Part shown: piece by piece, positions 1 to 4,909 of the stretch
Numbering within the stretch: position 1 is the first letter of the stretch
Layout: each line of letters starts with the position of its first letter
Source: DASXMX01 sp036794395
GTDB taxonomy: Bacteria; Planctomycetota; Phycisphaerae; Tepidisphaerales; Tepidisphaeraceae
Direction of reading: 5' to 3'
Assembly (NCBI GenBank): GCA_036794395.1
Contig: DAIRGS010000369.1
Location: 1-6,942 of the forward strand
DNA: 6,942 nucleotides
Translations under genes and position numbers: made by a program
The notes under the pieces: model-generated
Told to the model about the DNA's origin: nothing
Databases searched by the model: none
Seen by the model: only the letters and a program-made list of their open reading frames with translations

Positions 1-199
1 CACCCGCCTTGTCCGGCTTCATCGACTGCACATCCCCCGCCGCCACCGTCGTCACCTTCCCCGCCGCATCCGTCACCACAAACCCCTCCGCCGACCGCTT
101 GATCTTCCCCTCCAGAGTCGTCCCATCCTTCAACGTAATAACATCAGCGCTCACCCCCGACGCAAAACACAAACAAAGCAAAAGGATTAGTCGCTTCAT
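1..199 (-). CDS. Exported protein, N-terminal part only (cut by window start)
   Basis: Reading the minus strand from the ATG at 199-197 gives an open frame of 66 codons that leaves the window still open. It begins MKRLILLLCLCFASGVSA, a textbook Sec signal peptide: two basic residues, a hydrophobic core and a signal peptidase I site at VSA. The mature part starts DVITLKDGTTLEGKIKRSAE and continues as alternating short strands (GFVVTDAAGKVTTVAAGDVQ). This looks like the small beta-rich 'LKDGT.LEG.I' module found at the start of many exported planctomycete proteins, often ahead of TPR or other repeats. That family link is from memory, and the rest of the protein is not visible. No strong Shine-Dalgarno precedes the ATG, although GGGCCTGGG lies just upstream. 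The protein is expected to be exported across the inner membrane. Function unknown. Confidence 0.75.
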   Translation of the reverse strand, partial: MKRLILLLCLCFASGVSADVITLKDGTTLEGKIKRSAEGFVVTDAAGKVTTVAAGDVQSMKPDKAG

Positions 200-251
200 A
201 CCCAGGCCCCAGCCAAAACAACGCGCGGAACAGAGCAACTCTACGGATTTA

Positions 252-280
252 ATCGTAGCGTCCAGGCCCCGCCAACTCAA
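252..280 (-). promoter_or_regulatory. Possible sigma-70-like promoter for the minus-strand exported protein
   Basis: On the minus strand, TTGAGT (280-275) and TACGAT (257-252) are separated by exactly 17 bases. Each matches its consensus at four of six positions. Transcription would start near 245, giving a leader of about 46 bases before the ATG at 199. The match is modest, and such boxes arise by chance in this composition. Confidence 0.3.
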
Positions 281-404
281 CCCACAAATATGCCGCGAGA
301 TAATTAGGCGTAAACGCCCCTTCGCGAACACCACTTTCCCGCCCGATGCGCCCCCACCCATCGGCGATACCCCTCACCTCCCCCATCCCCCGGCAAAAAT
401 GAAT

Positions 405-451
405 TGGGAACGCTCGGATTCGAACCGAGAACCAAGGGATTATGAGTCCCC
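405..451 (-). other. 3' fragment of a tRNA (CAT anticodon, Met or Ile2 type), probable attachment-site remnant
   Basis: On the minus strand, 451-405 folds as the 3' part of a tRNA. It has an anticodon stem GGGGA/TCCCT around loop CTCATAA (anticodon CAT), a variable loop TGGTT, a T-stem CTCGG/CCGAG around TTCGAAT, an acceptor 3' strand CGTTCCC and discriminator A. No CCA follows. The 27 or so bases upstream do not contain a D-arm or an acceptor strand pairing with CGTTCCC, so this is not a whole tRNA. Loop CTCATAA with variable loop TTGGT resembles the minor isoleucine tRNA (lysidine-modified CAT) more than elongator Met, but I cannot decide. A 3' half ending exactly at the discriminator is what integration into a tRNA gene leaves at one end of an element. 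No integrase is recognisable nearby. Confidence 0.65.
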
Positions 452-809
452 AAAATACCTCGGTTTTCCGCTGAATCAAGCGTTTTAGGGGTCTTGAGCG
501 GACTCGATTGGACACGGCCAGAACGGGGGCCGGTTGTCGGACAACCGCAAGTGAGATTTGTACGGGTTGTCGGAAGTGGCATCGCGGCGGCAACGGGCCT
601 CGGCACGTCGGCGACGCCTCCGAACGTCTGCGATTGCCTTCGCCAGTCGAGTGGGTCGAGACGGATCAGAATAAGCCGGTAGGCGTGGCGTCGGCTTTGT
701 ATTGGCGTGCAATCCGCTTGTCGGCCGGCGTGGACTTCGCCCAAGGGCGCGGACAAGTGGGCGACCCCGTAGATGCCTTCACAGGCCAAGCGGCCGCGCT
801 GGGCGTCGA
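452..809. other. Gene-free stretch, no supported feature
   Basis: Several open frames cross this stretch on both strands, but none gives a protein with recognisable motifs. They read as low-complexity Arg/Pro/Ser-rich strings. It could be decayed coding sequence, for example the tail of a lost integrase next to the tRNA fragment, but I see no residue pattern that proves this. Confidence 0.5.
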
Positions 810-932
810 TTCTTCGCCGGGCGAAGAAAAGGGGCGAAGAAAAGGGGACATTCCTATTTTACAAAATAGGGCGAAGAAAATGGGACATTCCTATTTTACA
901 AAATATCCATAATTGGGAATGGCCCCTTTTCC
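810..932. repeat. Nest of short direct and inverted repeats (REP-like hairpin cluster)
   Basis: A 37-base unit beginning GCGAAGAAAAGGGGACATTC occurs at 834-870 and again at 871-907 with few changes. A 13-base partial copy is at 821-833. Three foldback structures are visible: TTCTTCGC/GCGAAGAA around a 3-base loop (810-828), CCTATTTT/AAAATAGG around AC (853-870), and a long-range pairing of AAAAGGGGACATTCCT (841-856) with GGGAATGGCCCCTTTT (915-930), 14 of 16 bases matching. This resembles the REP-like sequences associated with IS200-type or REP-associated tyrosine transposases, but no transposase is present here. The right edge abuts the truncated thioredoxin. Confidence 0.75.
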
Positions 933-1307
933 GTTTTCGTCCTACTCGTATTTTGGGCTTCATGGTGTGGACCGTGTATGGCTGACGTTCCGCACGAGCG
1001 GGAGTTAGTGACACAGTTTTCGGGTAAGCCATTTGTCCTGATCGGCGTGAACGGAGACGAGGACAAGGCAAAGGCTCTACGGGCGGTTTCAAAAAACCTG
1101 ATTTCATGGCGGTCTTTCTGGAATGGCCCAAAAGCCGCCTTTGGGCCGATTGCGATGGCATGGAATGTCCACGCTTGGCCGAAAGTCTACGTCATCGATC
1201 AAAACGGAGTGATCCGGCATACCAACCTGTATGGTAAGGAGCTTGACGCGCCGCTTGCCAAGCTGGTCGCCGAAGCGGAGGCGGTAAAATCCCGTGCGCA
1301 TGAATGA
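933..1307 (+). pseudogene. 5'-truncated TlpA/thioredoxin-like protein (pseudogene)
   Basis: The frame ending at the TGA at 1305-1307 reads VFVLLVFWASWCGPCMADVP from 933. This is the first core strand and the CGPC active site of a TlpA/ResA-type thioredoxin. It continues through FVLIGVNGDE, SWRSFWNG, WNVHAWPKVYVID (with the conserved cis-proline in AWP) and the final strand and helix (GVIRHTNLYGKELDAPLAKL). Intact relatives are exported or membrane-anchored thiol-disulfide oxidoreductases with a leader and N-terminal domain. Here the frame is open upstream only to a TAG at 867-869. Between that stop and the active site there is no ATG, GTG or TTG. The only ATG (978) lies immediately after the second catalytic cysteine and has no good ribosome binding site, so starting there would discard the active site. 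Sequence before about 933 belongs to the hairpin repeat nest, so the 5' end appears to have been lost at that junction. Expression by fusion to another start cannot be excluded. Confidence 0.8.
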
Positions 1308-1370
1308 GGGGCTTTTGTTGGTTGCGGACAAGCGGGTGGCCGATGGCGTGTGCCGTGCATCCCCGCTGTG

Positions 1371-1399
1371 ATGACCGCGGCATGTGCGGGGCATGGCGG
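1371..1399 (+). repeat. 29-base intergenic repeat, copy 1
   Basis: This 29-base segment begins ATGACCGCGGCATGTGCGGG and matches 2133-2161 at 27 of 29 bases. It lies between the thioredoxin pseudogene and the first zinc-ribbon gene. The two differences are T/C and A/G transitions. Confidence 0.7.
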
Positions 1400-1407
1400 G
1401 GGCGGGT

Positions 1408-1411
1408 AGGA
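1408..1411 (+). promoter_or_regulatory. Ribosome binding site deciding the GTG start at 1419
   Basis: AGGA lies 7 bases before the GTG at 1419 but only 1 base before the alternative GTG at 1413. Spacing favours 1419, which also gives the N-terminus MRRH, matching the basic start of the sister proteins (MRRR, MKRK). Confidence 0.55.
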
Positions 1412-1418
1412 TGTGGGT

Positions 1419-2090
1419 GTGAGACGCCACATACTTAGGCTTGCCGCTGTCTTTTCACTGCTGATTTGTGCAGCAACGTTTATCTTGTTTATACGTAGTT
1501 TTTCGGTAACGGACGAAGCGTTCCTCATCTATCGCACCGAAGGTGCGGAGCATTTGTCGCTTCTAAAGGGACGTCTGTTCTTTCAGCATATTCGTCCCAA
1601 CGACGGCATCCGCGGGGCAGTCGAACGCGTCAGCCATCGGGCTACGCCCGTCCAGAGCCTGCCGCCACACCCTTGGTTTACCCGGCCCCCCACAACTTAT
1701 GGGGGCGTGGATTTTCTCAATATTCCGGCACACATCCCTGGTGACATTCAACAAGCGCGGCAGGTCGTGAAGAATCCGCGGCCAATCATGATGATCGGTA
1801 ATGATGGCAAACCCACGCCCGAGAGCATCAAGGCTATGCAGAAGTGGCTTAAGGCAGACAATCTCGTTAATACACCTCCAACCTATTGGGCCATCGCCTT
1901 TCCGCTTTGGATGGTAGCCATCATTACCTTGATCGCACCGTCAACCCTATTATTTTACCCCTTTGTGCGATCGCATTGGCGGCGGCGTTATGGTCGCTGC
2001 ACCGGCTGCGGCTACAGCCTTACCGCCAACATCAGCGGCGTGTGCCCGGAATGTGGGACAGCCATCTTCCAAGCCTCCCCGCCTGCGTGA
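1419..2090 (+). CDS. Two-TM membrane protein with C-terminal zinc ribbon (family member 1)
   Basis: A 223-residue protein of unknown function. It begins MRRHILRLAAVFSLLICAAT, a short basic N-terminus followed by a hydrophobic membrane segment (about residues 5-26). About 130 residues with no recognised domain follow, including HPWFTRPPTTYGG and a charged DGKPTPESIKAMQKWL stretch. A second membrane segment covers about 157-180 (WAIAFPLWMVAIITLIAP) and a basic patch RSHWRRRYGR follows. The C-terminus is a four-cysteine ribbon, CTGCGYSLTANISGVCPECG, with cysteines at 194, 197, 209 and 212, which probably binds one zinc. By the positive-inside rule both ends are cytoplasmic and the middle is extracytoplasmic. 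A GTG at 1413 is an alternative start. Its ribbon (SLTANISG) departs more from the consensus than those of genes 4217 and 4906. It lies alone, 212 bases ahead of the next gene, and ends with GCCTGCGTGA like two of its sisters. Confidence 0.8.
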   Translation: MRRHILRLAAVFSLLICAATFILFIRSFSVTDEAFLIYRTEGAEHLSLLKGRLFFQHIRPNDGIRGAVERVSHRATPVQSLPPHPWFTRPPTTYGGVDFLNIPAHIPGDIQQARQVVKNPRPIMMIGNDGKPTPESIKAMQKWLKADNLVNTPPTYWAIAFPLWMVAIITLIAPSTLLFYPFVRSHWRRRYGRCTGCGYSLTANISGVCPECGTAIFQASPPA

Positions 2091-2132
2091 CTGGGTTTAT
2101 TCCGGTTCAATCACCCGTGCAATCCTGGCTCG

Positions 2133-2161
2133 ATGACCGCGGCACGTGCGGGGCGTGGCGG
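2133..2161 (+). repeat. 29-base intergenic repeat, copy 2
   Basis: This segment begins ATGACCGCGGCACGTGCGGG and matches 1371-1399 at 27 of 29 bases. It sits 43 bases after the stop of the first zinc-ribbon gene. The rest of the gap, 2162-2302, holds no clear promoter or terminator. Confidence 0.7.
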
Positions 2162-2302
2162 CTACGCGAAATGAGCTTGACGGACGCAATCGCGGTATTC
2201 ACACTTTCTTGTTGAATTGCTGCGCCGACAGTTGCACAATGCAAATACAACTGCAGATGTGAGTTCGGAGCCTCACGGAGTACCCATCAACCGCGGAGAT
2301 CA

Positions 2303-3262
2303 ATGAACCCTCGTCTTCGAACCTGCCTCACACTGGCGATCGGTATTTACCTATCATGTTGCCATCAAATCGCCTATGGCGATGACACGGAGCAATTTCG
2401 CTCCAAGTTTCGAACCCGATTAGCACAGCTTCGATCCGTTGTGGTCACGTTCCATCAAGACACGCTGGTTACTCCGCCGCCGTCGTTTTATAAAAAGATG
2501 GCGGCGCTTGAAAAAGAGGAAGCCAAGGAGGGGGGCACTGGTCGCCTTATAATCCATGAAGGATTGTACTCAGAGGATTGTGCGTTCAGGTTCTTGAATG
2601 GGCGTGTCGAATACACGTCTACCTATACCGAAGGCACCGTTAAGCGGCTTCTTTCCGAGTCGACACCGTTTATAAGGACGCGGGACTTCGTGTACTCTCC
2701 TGAAGGTACTGAAGTAATTATCCAGCAGGGAACGGGTAAAGGGGAGTTTATCGGTACCATCGTTGAGCATCGAAAACTACCTAATGTTTTCCCAATAGAC
2801 ATCGCTTTAGGGCTACGATTTGGTCCCGATATGCGATGGATCAACGACGATGACATAAACCATGCGGTGATTGAGATAACTCCCGGCAAGAGCCTTAGGA
2901 CGCGATCAGAGATCCCGCATTCAGGGAAGGTGGTATATGAGTGGGAGTTAGACTCTTTGCAACATGAAGGACTCACCCATTTTGTCGCCAAGCTCGGAGA
3001 CTTAGCATATCTGGAAATCGTGGCATCTCAGTTTGAAACTATTCGCGGAGTGGCTCTTCCACATCATGTACTGGTCACACGTCGTGCACCCGGAAGCGCT
3101 GGCGCGCCAGCAGTCGTTGTTCAAACAGTTACTTTGCATAACCTGAAATACGAGGTTGGTGGCAATTCGAACTCGGTGGGCAGCTATCAACTTCGATACC
3201 CGGCCGATACTCCCATCCTTGACATGAGGGGTGATGCGGCTGTTCCTACTACACGACCGTAG
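2303..3262 (+). CDS. Exported protein of unknown function, possibly LolA-like
   Basis: A 319-residue protein. Residues 1-26 form a signal peptide (MNPRLRTCLTLAIGIYLSCC, cleavage likely after AYG before DDTEQF). The double cysteine does not make a proper lipobox, so a soluble periplasmic protein is more likely than a lipoprotein. The start of the mature part (FRSKFRTRLAQLRSVVVTFH, 32-51) resembles the opening helix and first strand of LolA/outer-membrane lipoprotein-sorting folds. The remainder is rich in predicted beta strands (for example RVEYTSTYTEG, KVVYEWELDS, VVVQTVTLHN), as expected for such a half-barrel. This family link is weak. The start ATG has GGAG 4 bases upstream. It is the only protein in the cluster without a zinc ribbon and second membrane segment. 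It appears to use ATA, CTA and AGG codons more freely than its neighbours, which might mean separate origin. It is followed in frame by an orphan zinc-ribbon tail. Confidence 0.75.
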   Translation: MNPRLRTCLTLAIGIYLSCCHQIAYGDDTEQFRSKFRTRLAQLRSVVVTFHQDTLVTPPPSFYKKMAALEKEEAKEGGTGRLIIHEGLYSEDCAFRFLNGRVEYTSTYTEGTVKRLLSESTPFIRTRDFVYSPEGTEVIIQQGTGKGEFIGTIVEHRKLPNVFPIDIALGLRFGPDMRWINDDDINHAVIEITPGKSLRTRSEIPHSGKVVYEWELDSLQHEGLTHFVAKLGDLAYLEIVASQFETIRGVALPHHVLVTRRAPGSAGAPAVVVQTVTLHNLKYEVGGNSNSVGSYQLRYPADTPILDMRGDAAVPTTRP

Positions 3263-3358
3263 GCAAAGAGGCTGTTGCCCTTCCACAATGTGTGCACGCA
3301 CACCAGCGGCGTATGCCCGGAATGTGGGCTGGCAATAACGCAAATGGTGGAAGCATGA
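3263..3358 (+). pseudogene. Orphan zinc-ribbon tail: remnant of a deleted family member
   Basis: Directly after the TAG of the preceding gene, and in the same frame, the sequence reads on for 31 codons to a TGA at 3356-3358. Its second half is THTSGVCPECGLAITQMVEA, which is the last part of the family's zinc ribbon plus a short tail. The first CxxC and the YDLTGN segment are missing, so it cannot form the full metal site. There is no start codon context and no membrane segment. The bases CCCGGAATGTGGG are identical to the ribbon of the gene at 1419. Its TGA overlaps the ATG of the next gene as ATGA, the same junction seen at 4906. The best reading is the 3' end of a lost paralogue that once sat ahead of gene 3355. 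Read-through of the TAG is a less likely alternative. Confidence 0.75.
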
Positions 3359-4170
3359 AGCGGAAGTTGTTGACAGTTTCGTGCCTGCTGTCGCTGCTGC
3401 TGTGCTTGGCGACGGTGGTGCTGTGGGTGCGGAGCCGACGTGTTCATTCCCGTGTCGGGTATAGCACCAGCCAAGCAAGATTTACCCTGCACTCAGTTGA
3501 TGGGGCTTTAATATTTTCGGGTCCCCCGGCGGGTACCGACGATCCGAAGGTCAGGGACCTCGTCAGCGGAATGTCCAATAGCGACGTTGTGTTTAAGCTG
3601 GGTGGCGGTGGCGGAGGCATCAAAAGCTGGGACTTTCGCGACGGCAGTGGCAAGAGACTAATGCAAAATTGGGTTAACTCCCGCTTCAAGCCACTTGACC
3701 CAAAGCCATTACTCAGAGCGCTGGACGACCCGAACCGAGTGGTGGCAGCGCATATGGTCCTGATTTGGACGCGGCCTCGTGTGGGCCCCTTTCCGTTACC
3801 CTCTCTGGAGAACAATACGGTAAGCCAGGATTACGATGGTTTGCTCGTTCGCGGTACGCCGTCTGTTTCCGAATTCGCCACCGCGGATCCATCGGGATGG
3901 CGCGCTATTCGCGACAAGTGGCATGACCGTCTCGACCGTCAAATTACCCGGGTGAGGTATTTGTGGCTTGTCGCAGCCACGGCGGTTTTGCCCCTGTTTT
4001 GGTTCACGGCGAAGTACCGGCAGATTCGTCGCAGGCGGCTTCCCGGCGTCTGCCACACCTGCTTCTACGACCTGACTGGCAACACCAGCGGCGTGTGCCC
4101 TGAATGTGGCACCGCAATCTCCCCACGCATCGCAGCGGCATTCAAGAACAAGAGCCCCAGGCCTGCGTGA
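3355..4170 (+). CDS. Two-TM membrane protein with C-terminal zinc ribbon (family member 2)
   Basis: A 271-residue protein of unknown function. The ATG at 3355 is chosen over the upstream GTG at 3292 because it gives MKRKLLTVSCLLSLLLCLAT, the family's typical basic start and first membrane segment (7-26). The GTG would translate the orphan ribbon out of frame. GGTGG lies 4 bases before the ATG. The extracytoplasmic part (27-200) includes a glycine run (KLGGGGGGIKSWDF) and ends in a charged helix (WRAIRDKWHDRLDRQITRVR). The second membrane segment is about 201-219 (YLWLVAATAVLPLFWF), followed by the basic patch YRQIRRRR and the ribbon CHTCFYDLTGNTSGVCPECG with cysteines 233, 236, 248 and 251. 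The tail ends KSPRPA, exactly as in the gene at 4906. The next gene starts 46 bases later on the same strand, suggesting one transcript. The ribbon should be cytoplasmic and the long middle region should face the periplasm. Confidence 0.85.
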   Translation: MKRKLLTVSCLLSLLLCLATVVLWVRSRRVHSRVGYSTSQARFTLHSVDGALIFSGPPAGTDDPKVRDLVSGMSNSDVVFKLGGGGGGIKSWDFRDGSGKRLMQNWVNSRFKPLDPKPLLRALDDPNRVVAAHMVLIWTRPRVGPFPLPSLENNTVSQDYDGLLVRGTPSVSEFATADPSGWRAIRDKWHDRLDRQITRVRYLWLVAATAVLPLFWFTAKYRQIRRRRLPGVCHTCFYDLTGNTSGVCPECGTAISPRIAAAFKNKSPRPA

Positions 4171-4216
4171 ACCAATGCGGTAGCAACGTTGGGTGGTTAG
4201 AGAAGTATCGTTGCCC

Positions 4217-4909
4217 ATGATCTGCGATCTTTTTAGAATCGCGTCTGCTCTCTTGCTACTGCTGGGTATTGCAGCAGTAGTTGTTTGGGTGCAAAGCTAC
4301 TCGACAAAGGAATTTGCCGCGAAATACGCTCTCGATTCAACACTCACTTGGACCGTCTACGAAGCCTCGATCCGAAGGGGTGATGTGACGCTTATCAGGG
4401 ATCAGGTAAAATCGGCTGATGCAAAAGGATGGCGGCAAGTGCTTCGGACTCGCTTTCGCCAGTCGCCAGATAATCGTTCGGGGATTGTGGCTGGAAAGCT
4501 TCCCCTGGAATCAGTTCCTCTTGCGTCTCTTGCGGAGTTTGTCTTTGAGGTTAGGCCGAAGCCCGCTTCGCGGATTAATCGTCTCGGATTCGGTGTCAGC
4601 ACTACACAATTGGCAAATTATCGTACTTCGATTCTTGAGAAGCGATCGGGAAAGATTAGCCATCATCTAATGCAACTGCACGCTGTACGAACAGACGAAC
4701 TCCACGTGCCGGCGTGGTTTGTCGTCGTAGTATTCATCGCGCTTTCCGGTTGTTGTCTTGGCTTTCCTTCACTTGCGCACGCTGCTCGGCGACTGAGTCG
4801 CCCTCGCCATCGTTGTGGTCACTGCTCTTACGACCTCACTGGCAACACCAGCGGCGTCTGTCCTGAGTGTGGGACGGAGGGGGCGCGGCAGGTTGAGGCA
4901 AAAGCATGA
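4217..4909 (+). CDS. Two-TM membrane protein with C-terminal zinc ribbon (family member 3)
   Basis: A 230-residue protein if the ATG at 4217 is used. A TTG at 4211 has the better-spaced GAGAAG, and a GTG at 4193 is also in frame, so the start is uncertain by 2 to 8 residues. Residues 8-25 form the first membrane segment (IASALLLLLGIAAVVVWV). The extracytoplasmic part (26-163) includes WTVYEASIRRGDVTLI. This aligns by eye with WHGAAYEVALREGRVSV in the next gene, a shared short motif of a hydrophobic strand, YE and R.G.V. The second membrane segment is 164-184, and the basic patch ARRLSRPRHR follows. The ribbon is CGHCSYDLTGNTSGVCPECG with cysteines 200, 203, 215 and 218. The tail EGARQVEAKA is unlike KSPRPA. 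Its stop overlaps the next start by 4 bases (ATGA), the classic sign of translational coupling. Function unknown. Confidence 0.82.
   Translation: MICDLFRIASALLLLLGIAAVVVWVQSYSTKEFAAKYALDSTLTWTVYEASIRRGDVTLIRDQVKSADAKGWRQVLRTRFRQSPDNRSGIVAGKLPLESVPLASLAEFVFEVRPKPASRINRLGFGVSTTQLANYRTSILEKRSGKISHHLMQLHAVRTDELHVPAWFVVVVFIALSGCCLGFPSLAHAARRLSRPRHRCGHCSYDLTGNTSGVCPECGTEGARQVEAKA
4906..4909 (+). promoter_or_regulatory. ATGA stop-start overlap (translational coupling)
   Basis: The TGA of the gene at 4217 and the ATG of the fused gene share the bases ATGA. Ribosomes finishing the first protein can reinitiate on the second, so the two are probably made together. No strong Shine-Dalgarno stands directly before this ATG. 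Confidence 0.65.

Noticed and set aside
9..488. Plus-strand open frame of 159 residues
   Set aside because: It is antisense to the exported protein with a clear signal peptide and to the tRNA fragment. Its composition is low-complexity.
304..789. Minus-strand open frame of 161 residues containing GILGTHNPLVLGSNPS
   Set aside because: That string is the translation of the tRNA fragment, and the rest shows no domain. It is more likely an accidental open frame.
978..1307. Complete 109-residue protein starting at ATG 978
   Set aside because: The start falls just after the CGPC active site of a thioredoxin fold, so this is a truncated gene and not a whole one.
2174..2302. Promoter ahead of the exported-protein gene (TTGACG near 2174, TTGAAT near 2213)
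   Set aside because: No matching -10 box at 16-18 bases from either hexamer.
3292..3354. Upstream GTG start for the gene at 3355
   Set aside because: It would add a tail made of the orphan ribbon read out of frame. The ATG at 3355 gives the family's standard N-terminus.
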